39,027 nt of DNA from Rhizobiales bacterium UBA3584. Lineage in GTDB: Bacteria; Pseudomonadota; Alphaproteobacteria; Rhizobiales; Devosiaceae. A model generated the notes under the pieces. That model was not told the DNA's origin, did not search any database, and was given only the letters and a program-made list of their open reading frames with translations. How positions within the stretch are numbered: position 1 is the first letter of the stretch; every line of letters begins with the position of its first letter. The position numbers were made by a program, and so were the translations under genes. The stretch is from NCBI GenBank assembly GCA_002375765.1, contig DFMV01000051.1:1-39027 (forward strand), written 5' to 3'. Below are positions 1-9,634 of this stretch, one piece after another.

Positions 1-57
1 ATGGCCGACCGCAAGGTTTCGCGCCTCGCCAAGCGCGTCAAGGCACTGGGCGCCTAA
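1..57 (+). CDS. rpsT: 30S ribosomal protein S20, C-terminal end (partial)
   Basis: The window opens inside this gene. The visible 18 codons end in a basic helix (KVSRLAKRVKALGA) and a TAA at 55-57, which is the characteristic C-terminus of bacterial ribosomal protein S20, a 16S rRNA-binding primary assembly protein. The ATG at position 1 is probably an internal methionine, because S20 is normally about 88 residues and the rest lies upstream of the window. In many alphaproteobacteria rpsT sits just upstream of dnaA, which fits what follows. A strong terminator comes 55 bases after the stop codon. The call rests on a short match plus context. Confidence 0.85.
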   Translation: MADRKVSRLAKRVKALGA

Positions 58-112
58 AGCCCTCCCAATACCTATCGACCCGATCGTGTTTCGGGTTTGA
101 GAACAAGTTTCC

Positions 113-144
113 AAGGCCCCCGGTTGGGGGCCTTTGTCTTTTTT
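113..144 (+). terminator. Rho-independent terminator after rpsT
   Basis: A perfect 9-bp stem (AAGGCCCCC at 113-121 with GGGGGCCTT at 126-134, loop GGTT) is followed by a T-rich tract ending in six T (139-144). It is correctly placed to end the rpsT transcript and so isolates the dnaA leader from upstream read-through. Confidence 0.9.
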
Positions 145-370
145 GAAGGCGCGCCGATTTTGCGTGACATTTCCGACACGCCAGGGTCACAAACCTGCAA
201 TGTGACGGTCCTGGTGACCGGGGTCGGAAAAAATAATCCGATGAGACTCAAAACGGCCCCAACGGGAATCTGCAAGGAGTCCCATACCCTTAAAATTTGC
301 GCGCCCGGCCCGCCCTTTGCGGCGAGCGACACGGGCAGCGAGTCAAGCGGATTTTTGGCCAAATCTGCGG

Positions 371-399
371 TTGTGCGCAAAAATTTGACTGTCTAAAAT
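371..399 (+). promoter_or_regulatory. Putative sigma-70 promoter in the dnaA leader
   Basis: TTGTGC at 371-376 and TAAAAT at 394-399 are separated by 17 bases, a good match to -35 and -10 elements. A transcript would begin near 406. It could run into dnaA as a long leader of about 450 bases, or end at the hairpin at 568-586 as a small RNA. No experimental support is visible in sequence. Confidence 0.45.
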
Positions 400-405
400 G
401 GGCTC

Positions 406-590
406 GTTGGATCAGAAAGAGGCTGGCGAAAGACAAGTCTAGCGCCTCCTTCACACGGGTAAACCAAGGGGACAGCGATGAACGGTTCAGATCATTTTCG
501 GCTTGTAGCGAGCCGTCATGGTGTAATGGCCGTGCATCCAAAGTTCCTGGTTCACTTCTAGACTGACAAAGACGGATTTCGTCTTTCCTT
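406..590 (+). ncRNA. Candidate small RNA or structured dnaA leader
   Basis: The candidate is bounded by the promoter-like pair at 371-399 and by a perfect 7-bp hairpin at 568-586 (AAAGACG / CGTCTTT, loop GATTT) followed by TTCCTT. The T-tract is interrupted, so termination would be weak and the same RNA might extend into dnaA. The body contains tRNA-like sequence motifs around 519-562. I recognise no known RNA family. A second perfect hairpin, GGCGC-TGCT-GCGCC, follows at 592-605. Confidence 0.25.
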
Positions 591-856
591 AGGCGCTGCT
601 GCGCCGATTTCAATTTGTAGCGGTAGGGTACTGCGCAGGAAATGCTTGCGCGGGGGCGTAAATTTATTGTCTCGGTCAACGGGGCGAATTGGGGAAAACA
701 GGGGTGCCGCCGGGGATGGGCGGGACGTCATAGCTATAAGAGGCAACAGCAATGGATTCGATCGCGGCTGCGGATCGGGGAACTTGGGAAAAAGGTGACG
801 GCAAAGCGGGCGGAGTTCCGCAAAAGACGACAACAGGGGCTCAAGGGGGAACGAAG

Positions 857-2293
857 ATGACCATGGATGCCGATCAGGTCTGGTTGCGCGTGCGGGCGCG
901 GCTGAGGGCGGCTGTCGGCGAAGACGTCTTTACGTCCTGGTTCGCCCGGCTCGAACTGGAAGAAGTCGTGGGCGATCTCGCTCACCTTTCGGTCCCCACG
1001 CGATTCTTGTGCTCGTGGATCCAGTCCAACTATGTCGAAAAGATTCTCGAGGCCTTCACAAGTGAAGACCAGTCCATCGGCCGGCTGCACCTGACGGTGC
1101 GGGTCAATGGCCAGGCGCGGCCCCGGCTGGTGAGCTCGAACGAGCCCTCGGCCACCGAGGCGGATGCCCCCGCCAGCACCCAGGAGGTGCGCAAGATTCC
1201 GGCGCTGGTGACCAGCCAGCCGGCCAGCGGCACGCGCGCCAATGCGCTTTCGGGCTCGGCGCTGGACCGCAAGCTGACCTTCGACACTTTTGTTTCGGGC
1301 AGCGCCAATGAAATGGCGCTCAATGTCGCCAAGCAGGTCGCCTCGGCGGCGGCCAACAATGTGGTGACCTTCAACCCGGTCTATCTCCATTCGTCGGTGG
1401 GTCTGGGCAAGACCCATCTTCTCAATGCCATTGCCTGGGCGGCCGGCGCCTCGGACACCTCGCGCAATATCGTCTATCTGACCGCCGATCATTTCATGTA
1501 CCATTTCATCACGGCGGTGCAGCACCAGTCGGCGCTGGCCTTCAAGGAATGGCTGCGCGGCATCGACCTGCTTCTGATCGACGACATGCAGTTCTTGCAG
1601 GGCAAATCGGCCACCGAGTTCGGCCATACGCTTTCCACCCTGATTTCGGGCACCAAGCAGGTGGTGGTTGCGGGCGATGCGCCGCCGCGCGATCTCGAGA
1701 TGCTTGACGACCGGGTGCGCTCGCGCCTTTCGGGAGGGTTGGTGATCCCGATCACCCAGTTCGATCCCGAGCTGCGCCGCGCCATCGTCCAGAAGCGCGC
1801 CGATCAGGCGGCAAGCCGGTTTACCGGGCTGAGCTTTCCCGGCCCCGTCATCGATTACGTGGCCCGCTCGATCGTGAGCCATGGCCGCGACCTGGACGGC
1901 GCGGTCAACCGGCTGGTGGCCGCCAACCAGCTGACCGGTGAGCCGATCACCGTGGGGCTTGCCGAAAAGACCCTGCAGGATCTCATTCGCTCGCGGGAAA
2001 CGCCCCGCGTCCGGATCGAGGACATCCTCAAAATCGTCGCCCGCCACTACAAGGTGCCGCGCAACGAGCTTTTGTCGTCGCGCCGCTCGCGCGACGTGGT
2101 GCGCCCGCGCCAGATCGCCATGTATCTGGCCAAGTCGCTGACCTCGCGGTCTCTTCCCGAAATCGGCCGCCGGTTCGGTGGACGCGACCACACAACGGTG
2201 CTCCATTCGGTGCGCAAGGTGGAGCAGCTGATGAGCCAGGACGGTGAGCTGACCCAGGAAATCGAACTGCTCCGGCGCATGCTGGAGGAGTGA
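857..2293 (+). CDS. dnaA: Chromosomal replication initiator protein DnaA
   Basis: The AAA+ ATPase that binds DnaA boxes and opens the replication origin. From the chosen start the protein has 478 residues, normal for alphaproteobacteria. Visible in order: N-terminal domain I (about 1-75, with WLRVRARL and FTSWFARLEL), a variable linker, the ATPase core with P-loop SSVGLGKT (179-186) and Walker B LLLIDD near 239, and domain IV with the DNA-binding signature GGRDHTTVLHSVRKVE from about 441. The first glycine of the usual P-loop is serine here. I chose ATG 857 because an AGGGGGAA ribosome-binding site lies just before it; the frame is open back to 752, but that extension lacks conserved sequence. 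Another ATG at 863 is possible. The gene stands alone between a long leader and a hairpin cluster. Confidence 0.97.
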   Translation: MTMDADQVWLRVRARLRAAVGEDVFTSWFARLELEEVVGDLAHLSVPTRFLCSWIQSNYVEKILEAFTSEDQSIGRLHLTVRVNGQARPRLVSSNEPSATEADAPASTQEVRKIPALVTSQPASGTRANALSGSALDRKLTFDTFVSGSANEMALNVAKQVASAAANNVVTFNPVYLHSSVGLGKTHLLNAIAWAAGASDTSRNIVYLTADHFMYHFITAVQHQSALAFKEWLRGIDLLLIDDMQFLQGKSATEFGHTLSTLISGTKQVVVAGDAPPRDLEMLDDRVRSRLSGGLVIPITQFDPELRRAIVQKRADQAASRFTGLSFPGPVIDYVARSIVSHGRDLDGAVNRLVAANQLTGEPITVGLAEKTLQDLIRSRETPRVRIEDILKIVARHYKVPRNELLSSRRSRDVVRPRQIAMYLAKSLTSRSLPEIGRRFGGRDHTTVLHSVRKVEQLMSQDGELTQEIELLRRMLEE

Positions 2294-2299
2294 GCAGCG

Positions 2300-2413
2300 G
2301 CGGGCCCATATGGGCCCGCAAAATCGCTCCGGTGGAGCGATTTTAGCTGCGAACGCCCTGAAGCCTGTGGCTGAAGGGCTGACCCGCGATCCAAAGCGCC
2401 GGTGGCGCTTTGG
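2300..2413 (+). repeat. Tandem of four hairpins after dnaA (composite palindromic element, terminator)
   Basis: Four inverted repeats follow the dnaA stop codon. They are a perfect 20-bp palindrome at 2300-2319; an 11-bp perfect stem AAAATCGCTCC/GGAGCGATTTT at 2320-2344 with loop GGT; an imperfect stem at 2355-2379 (GCCCT..AGCC / GGCT..AGGGC, loop TGT); and a perfect 10-bp stem CCAAAGCGCC/GGCGCTTTGG at 2391-2413, again with loop GGT. The second hairpin ends in TTTT and probably terminates dnaA transcription. The dense arrangement and repeated GGT loops suggest an extragenic repeat element rather than a simple terminator. Confidence 0.8.
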
Positions 2414-2513
2414 AAGGCAGACTAGGGCCCAGGACGCCATGCGCGAGGGCCGACGGTGCGGGAGTGTGCCCCAACGCAATCCTTGTTACAGCTCTAATCC
2501 ATAAAGACCATAG

Positions 2514-3002
2514 ATGACGGTCAGCATCCGCCACGCCACTGAGGCCGATACCGCGCAGATTCTCGCCATTGTCGCGCCGATCCTGGCGGCCGGGGAAACC
2601 TACGCCATTGCGCGCGATCTCGATGAGGCTGGCGTTCTGGCCTATTGGTTCGATCCCGCGCACGAGGTCTTTGTCGCTGAAGAGGACGGCACCGTCCTTG
2701 GGACCTACTACCTTATGGCCAACCAACAAGGCGGCGGGGACCATGTGGCCAATTGCGGCTATATGACGGCCCCTCAATCACGGGGGAAAGGCGTTGCGCG
2801 AACCATGTGCCGGCATTCGCTGGCGCGTGCCGCGGAGCGCGGCTTTCGCGCCATGCAGTTCAATCACGTTGTCTCCACCAACAGCCGCGCCGTCGCTCTT
2901 TGGCAATCGCTGGGTTTCCATATCGCGGGGGTCTTGCCCGCAGCCTTCCATCATCCGGTGCATGGCTATGTCGACAGCTATGTGATGTTCAAGACGCTCT
3001 AG
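2514..3002 (+). CDS. GNAT family N-acetyltransferase
   Basis: A 162-residue single-domain acetyltransferase that would transfer an acetyl group from acetyl-CoA to an amine. The N-terminus begins with the usual IRHATEADTAQI strand-helix, and the acetyl-CoA pyrophosphate loop QSRGKGVAR lies at about residues 88-96. The C-terminal part, with N-x-R-A-V-x-LW-x-SLGF, is typical of motif B of the fold. The FNHVVSTNSRAVALW segment recalls the Mpr1 (azetidine-2-carboxylate) group, but I would not assign a substrate. It lies between dnaA and dnaN on the same strand, about 100 bases after the hairpin cluster, so it probably has its own transcript. No obvious ribosome-binding site precedes the ATG. Confidence 0.85.
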   Translation: MTVSIRHATEADTAQILAIVAPILAAGETYAIARDLDEAGVLAYWFDPAHEVFVAEEDGTVLGTYYLMANQQGGGDHVANCGYMTAPQSRGKGVARTMCRHSLARAAERGFRAMQFNHVVSTNSRAVALWQSLGFHIAGVLPAAFHHPVHGYVDSYVMFKTL

Positions 3003-3201
3003 GCCGTCGCGGAAACCGGCGACCGGCCCGGCAAACGCCCACAGGCGGCGAATTTCTTCTGTGAAGCGGGGTTCTGGAACGGGGTGGGGCCTTGCGTTTT
3101 TTTGCCCGGCGATGCAGGGTCTGTGCCCGGCTTTTGCGCCGGTGACGGCCCGTCCAGGGCTGCCGAAAACCAGACAGAAAAGATCAGGGGTCCAAAAAGC
3201 C

Positions 3202-4320
3202 ATGAAGGTCACGCTCGAGCGCAACCATCTGCTCAAGTCACTGGGGCATGTGCACCGCGTTGTCGAGCGGCGCAACACCTATCCGATCCTCGCCAACGTT
3301 CTGATGAGCGCCACGGGCGACGGGCTGGATTTGCGGGCCACGGACCTTGATATCGAAGTGACCGAGACGGTGCCGGCCATGACTGCCACGCCGGGCACGA
3401 CGACGGTTCCCGCGCACACGCTCTACGAGATCGTGCGCAAGCTGTCCGATGGCGCCGATGTGGTACTGGAGACCGACGGGAACGATCAGATGCTGATCTC
3501 TTCGGGCCGGTCGCGGTTTCATCTCGCGTGCCTCAACCCCGACGGATTCCCTGACCTGAAATCGGGAGCGTTCACGCATACCTTTGCGATCAAGGTCCAG
3601 ACGCTCAAAGACCTGATCGAGCGCACCCAGTTCGCGATTTCCAACGAGGAAACGCGCTATTATCTCAACGGGATCTTCGTTCACACCGTCGACGGCCCGG
3701 ACGGGGTCGTGATGCGGGCCGTGGCGACCGACGGGCACCGGCTGGCGCGGGTGGAAGCCGAAGCGCCGCAGGGTTCGGCCGGGATGCCGGGCATCATCAT
3801 TCCGCGCAAGACCGTGGCCGAAGTGCTCAAGCTGCTCGACGGGGTCGAGGACGAGGTCAAGGTCGAGCTTTCCGACACCAAGATCCGCTTCACGCTGGGC
3901 GGGGTGATCCTGCTCTCAAAGCTGATCGAGGGCAGTTTCCCCGATTACGAGCGTGTAACGCCGAAAAACAACGACAAGGCGCTGGTTGTCGACCGCGACA
4001 GCCTGGCGCGGGCCGTGGACCGGGTTTCGACGATTGCGTCCGAACGCGGTGGCAAGGCGGTGAAACTGGCACTGACGCCGGGGCAGCTCGAATTGAGCGT
4101 GACCAATCCCGATCACGGCACGGCGAACGAAGAACTGGCGGTCGAGTTTGACCTCGAAGGGTTCGAGATCGGGTTCAACGCGCGCTATCTGCTGGAAATC
4201 ATCGCCCAGATCCGCACCGAAAACGCGACCTTCATGTTCAACGACGCCGGATCTCCGACGCTGGTCAGAGAAGACGGGGAGACCAAGGCGCTCTTCGTTC
4301 TGATGCCGATGAGGGTTTGA
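3202..4320 (+). CDS. dnaN: DNA polymerase III subunit beta (sliding clamp)
   Basis: The ring-shaped processivity clamp that tethers the replicative polymerase and recruits repair factors such as MutS. From ATG 3202 the protein has 372 residues, the standard length. It begins MKVTLERNHLLKSLGHVHRVVERRNTYP compressed into the first 28 residues, the typical first clamp domain, and ends in VLMPMRV, the conserved C-terminal strand motif. The frame is open upstream to 3061, but the extra residues have no clamp similarity, and AGGGG at 3186-3190 supports 3202. The 200 bases before it contain no other gene. A long imperfect inverted repeat follows immediately after the stop codon. Confidence 0.97.
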   Translation: MKVTLERNHLLKSLGHVHRVVERRNTYPILANVLMSATGDGLDLRATDLDIEVTETVPAMTATPGTTTVPAHTLYEIVRKLSDGADVVLETDGNDQMLISSGRSRFHLACLNPDGFPDLKSGAFTHTFAIKVQTLKDLIERTQFAISNEETRYYLNGIFVHTVDGPDGVVMRAVATDGHRLARVEAEAPQGSAGMPGIIIPRKTVAEVLKLLDGVEDEVKVELSDTKIRFTLGGVILLSKLIEGSFPDYERVTPKNNDKALVVDRDSLARAVDRVSTIASERGGKAVKLALTPGQLELSVTNPDHGTANEELAVEFDLEGFEIGFNARYLLEIIAQIRTENATFMFNDAGSPTLVREDGETKALFVLMPMRV

Positions 4321-4442
4321 CAATTGGGGTGAGGCCGGGCTGCAAACGGCGTTTTTGTGCGCTTCCGGTCCTCACGTACATAAAGTACGCTCCGGTCCGG
4401 TTCTCCAAAAACACCATTTTCGCCGCAGCCTGACCCCAATTG
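4321..4442. repeat. 122-base imperfect inverted repeat between dnaN and recF
   Basis: The arms CAATTGGGGT (4321-4330) and ACCCCAATTG (4433-4442) are perfect complements. Pairing continues inward with gaps (AGG/CCT, GCTGC/GCAGC, GTTTTTG/CAAAAAC, CCGG/CCGG) up to a tip hairpin CGTAC-ATAAA-GTACG at 4375-4389. The whole spacer can fold into one long stem. It resembles dispersed intergenic palindromes of Proteobacteria and may also terminate or stabilise the dnaN message. Confidence 0.75.
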
Positions 4443-4488
4443 GGCTCAGAGGAACGCTCCGGGCAAATACGGTGGCCAATTTAAGCCG

Positions 4489-5613
4489 ATGACCGATGCA
4501 CAGCGCTATATTTCCCGGCTGCGGCTGACGGGGTTTCGCAATTATCCTAGCGCCGCGCTCGATCTCGATCATCGCCATGTGGTGCTGACCGGCGAGAACG
4601 GGGCGGGCAAGACCAACCTCATTGAAGCGATTTCGCTTCTGGCGCCGGGGCGGGGGCTGCGACGGGCCGGGTTCGATACGCTGGGAATTGTCGGCGGGGA
4701 CGGGCTTTGGGCCGTGGCGGCCAGCATCGAGACCGCTTATGGGCCGGTCGATATCGGGACCGGGGCCAGTGCCGATGCCTCCGGGCGCCGGGTGCGGATC
4801 AACGGCGCCAATGCGCGGGCCGTCGAGGAGATGAGCGAGCATGTGCGCATCTTATGGCTGACGCCATCGATGGACGGGCTGTTTACCGGACCGGCCAGCG
4901 AGCGGCGCAGGTTTTTGGACCGGCTGGTCACGGCGCTCCATCCGGGCCATTCGAGCACCGTGACCGACTTTGAAAAGGCCATGCGCCAGCGCAACCGACT
5001 GCTCGAAGACGGCGGGGATGGGGCCTGGCTGAGCGCCATTGAAGCGCAGATGGCCGAATTGGCCACCGCGATCTATTTCGCGCGCGCCGATTCGCTGGCC
5101 CATCTGCAGGCGTTGATGGAAAAGTCGGTGGCCGATACGGGATTTCCGGGCGCGCTTTTGGCGATCACGCCGATGATGGAGGGGGAAATCCCCCAAACCG
5201 CCAGTGGGCTGGAAGCGGCGCTGGCCGGGCTGTGGCGCAGTGCCAGAGGACTTGATCGGGCGGCCGGACGCACCACATTGGGACCACACCGCATCGATCT
5301 CGATGTGACACACGCCCCAAAATCGATGCCGGCGGGTTTGTGCTCGACAGGCGAGCAGAAGGCGCTGCTGATCGGGCTGGTTCTGGTCCATGCGCGGCTG
5401 GTTTCGACAATGACCGGGATCACACCGATTTTGCTGCTCGACGAGATTGCCGCCCATCTCGACCCCGTGCGGCGCGGGGCGCTGTTTGACGCGCTCGAAA
5501 AACTGGGCACCCAGTGCTGGATGACCGGGACGGACCCGGTGCTTTTTGCCGCTTTGGGCGAACGCGCGCAGCATTTTTCGGTCCATTCGGGCGTGGTGCG
5601 GCCCGCGGGTTGA
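4489..5613 (+). CDS. recF: DNA replication and repair protein RecF
   Basis: An SMC-like ATPase that, with RecO and RecR, loads RecA onto gapped DNA at stalled forks. The 374-residue protein matches the usual family length. Walker A is GENGAGKT at residues 35-42, the ABC-type signature region is around CSTGEQKALL (about 285-294), and Walker B is ILLLDEIAAHLDP further on. It sits in the classic dnaA-dnaN-recF-gyrB order on the same strand, but separated from dnaN by the long inverted repeat. The start at 4489 is the first ATG of the conserved N-terminus; the ribosome-binding site is weak. Confidence 0.96.
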   Translation: MTDAQRYISRLRLTGFRNYPSAALDLDHRHVVLTGENGAGKTNLIEAISLLAPGRGLRRAGFDTLGIVGGDGLWAVAASIETAYGPVDIGTGASADASGRRVRINGANARAVEEMSEHVRILWLTPSMDGLFTGPASERRRFLDRLVTALHPGHSSTVTDFEKAMRQRNRLLEDGGDGAWLSAIEAQMAELATAIYFARADSLAHLQALMEKSVADTGFPGALLAITPMMEGEIPQTASGLEAALAGLWRSARGLDRAAGRTTLGPHRIDLDVTHAPKSMPAGLCSTGEQKALLIGLVLVHARLVSTMTGITPILLLDEIAAHLDPVRRGALFDALEKLGTQCWMTGTDPVLFAALGERAQHFSVHSGVVRPAG

Positions 5614-5646
5614 AAAAGCCGTCACATTGTGGTGCTGGACCGTTAA

Positions 5647-8181
<2,535 letters not shown>

Positions 8182-8206
8182 CGGGGCTGGAAGCCGCTTC
8201 CGGCGC

Positions 8207-8278
8207 GGCGGCTTTTGCCGCCAAATCATTCGATCTCGCTTGAGCGTATCCTGAACGCTATCGCTCGGGATGGCTCAA
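8207..8278. terminator. Hairpins between convergent gyrB and the serine hydrolase
   Basis: A perfect stem GGCGGC-TTTT-GCCGCC (8207-8222) is followed by a larger hairpin whose outer arms TTGAGC (8240-8245) and GCTCAA (8273-8278) pair perfectly, the second arm overlapping the stop codon of the minus-strand gene. Neither has a long T-run, so a bidirectional terminator role is likely only from placement. Confidence 0.5.
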
Positions 8279-9384
8279 CGCGGTGCGAGTCTGGCGATCA
8301 GCTGGTTCGCGACGGTTGCCATTGCGGTTGCGGCGGAGAAGTCGAACTGGTTGATGGAGATGAAGACACCGACGCCTCGGGACGGAGCAAAGGCAAGATA
8401 GCTGAAAACACCGTCAGTGCCACCGGCCTTCTGGATAATGAGCGGTCGGTCTCCCTCGGGCATCATGATCACCCAGCCGAGCCCCATGGCATCCATGTGT
8501 CCGGACTCATCCATTCCCGCTACCGGATTCAGGCCATCGCGCATGACCCAGGCGGCGTGGCTCAAGGCGCGGGTTTCTGCATCTGTCTGATTGAAGCGGT
8601 CGAGATTCCAGTGAAGGTACTTCACCATGTCATTGGCCGTCGCATATAGCGAGGAGGCACCAAACCTGTTGGGGATTGGTTCGCCGGGATACATCTCGCC
8701 GCCATTCCAGTCATAGCCGGTCATGACGTTGTCTCCCTCGGGCCGAAGATACCCGGTCGAAGACAGACCGATCGGGTCAAGAAGCGTTTCCTGGACCAGA
8801 TCGGCATATTCCATCCCCGAGGCCTCCGCGAGTGCCATCGCAAGGAGGTCGTAACCGACATTTGAATACAAGATGCCTTCGCCGGGCGCAAAGAGCAGCG
8901 GATCATCGGCGAGATTGGCGGCGAAGGAGGCGTCGCTGTATCTCTCGATGCCTTCCACAGGTTTGAGTTCGCGCGCCAGTCCGCTGCGATGCGTTACCAG
9001 GTCGATCAGCCGGATCTCTTGCCCGTCACGCGCGGGGAGTGTGTCGATAAGGTCGAGAAGTGGTCCTGCGGGGTCGGTCAACGCGACGTCTCCGCTGACA
9101 ACAAGGCGCGCGAGCGCGAGGCCGGTGAAGGTTTTCGTGATCGACCCGATACCGATCCGGGTTTCCCCATCGGGCTCGATGCCGCTGCCTGATCTGACCT
9201 CGCCGAATCCGAAGACCGTACTCTCGCCGTTGCGCACGGCGGCGATGACCATGCCAGGCACGCCGGTGTCGAGGTGGAATATCTGGCCGGTGAAGCCTAC
9301 CACCTCATCGAGCAGCGGATCATCTGCCAAGGCCGGTGATGAGACGAGAAACGCAGCGGTGGCGGCGGCAAGGATCAGTTTCAT
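8275..9384 (-). CDS. Secreted serine hydrolase, beta-lactamase / D-Ala-D-Ala carboxypeptidase fold
   Basis: A 369-residue protein of the class C beta-lactamase-like family (penicillin-binding-protein fold). An N-terminal signal peptide with cleavage after SSPALA (about residue 20) predicts export to the periplasm. The active-site serine motif is SITK at 81-84, the YSN motif is at 173-175, and KAGGTDG near residue 320 would supply the third motif. The family includes esterases, peptidases and lactamases, and nothing here proves antibiotic hydrolysis. It is transcribed towards gyrB, and divergently from the dihydrofolate-reductase-like gene. The pair interrupts an otherwise core-gene region. 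Confidence 0.85.
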   Translation of the reverse strand: MKLILAAATAAFLVSSPALADDPLLDEVVGFTGQIFHLDTGVPGMVIAAVRNGESTVFGFGEVRSGSGIEPDGETRIGIGSITKTFTGLALARLVVSGDVALTDPAGPLLDLIDTLPARDGQEIRLIDLVTHRSGLARELKPVEGIERYSDASFAANLADDPLLFAPGEGILYSNVGYDLLAMALAEASGMEYADLVQETLLDPIGLSSTGYLRPEGDNVMTGYDWNGGEMYPGEPIPNRFGASSLYATANDMVKYLHWNLDRFNQTDAETRALSHAAWVMRDGLNPVAGMDESGHMDAMGLGWVIMMPEGDRPLIIQKAGGTDGVFSYLAFAPSRGVGVFISINQFDFSAATAMATVANQLIARLAPR

Positions 9385-9550
9385 CAGGCGCTCCGAGTTT
9401 TGGCGGGAGCTGGCATGGTAGGGACAGTAGCTTAACGTTTAGATATGGCCCCGGCCCATTTCCGAACCAGGCTGCGGCCGATTTGCCCGTTGCGGGCCGC
9501 CGTACTCTCATAGGGTCACCACAGAACCGGTTGCAAAATAGAAGTGGTTT

Positions 9551-9577
9551 TTGCGCCAGGCTGACTGCTAGCATAAT
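9551..9577 (+). promoter_or_regulatory. Possible promoter of the DHFR-like gene
   Basis: CATAAT at 9572-9577 is a good -10 element. TTGCGC at 9551-9556 could be a -35 but the spacing is only 15; TTTTGC at 9549-9554 gives 17. Transcription would start about 50 bases before the start codon at 9635. Confidence 0.35.
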
Positions 9578-9634
9578 CCCTGCAAGAGCTGAACATGGTG
9601 CGACGGGAAGTTGCCCATCAGTGGAGGGTGGACG

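Larger units (their letters stand above)
145..856. other. Long non-coding dnaA upstream region
   Basis: About 710 bases without a convincing gene lie between the rpsT terminator and dnaA. Short open frames here lack recognisable protein features. Contents seen: four GANTC sites within 245-344 and a fifth at 755-759; an inverted repeat GTCACA/TGTGAC (186-191, 201-206); a sigma-70-like promoter at 371-399; a stretch with tRNA-like A-box and B-box motifs (512-569); two adjacent perfect hairpins (568-586 and 592-605); and one TTGGGGA at 689-695. I found no perfect match to the DnaA box TTATCCACA, so I do not call oriC here, although the locus could contribute to replication control. Confidence 0.7.

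Noticed and set aside
97..396. Small open frames in the dnaA leader
   Set aside because: They overlap the rpsT terminator and have no ribosome-binding site or recognisable protein features.
145..856. Calling this region the chromosomal origin oriC
   Set aside because: No perfect DnaA box and no clear AT-rich unwinding element were found; in many Hyphomicrobiales the origin lies near hemE rather than dnaA. A GC-skew plot of the genome would decide.
734..2479. Long open frame antisense to dnaA (about 580 codons)
   Set aside because: It is a shadow of the high-GC codon bias of dnaA; no recognisable domain, and it runs through the downstream hairpins.
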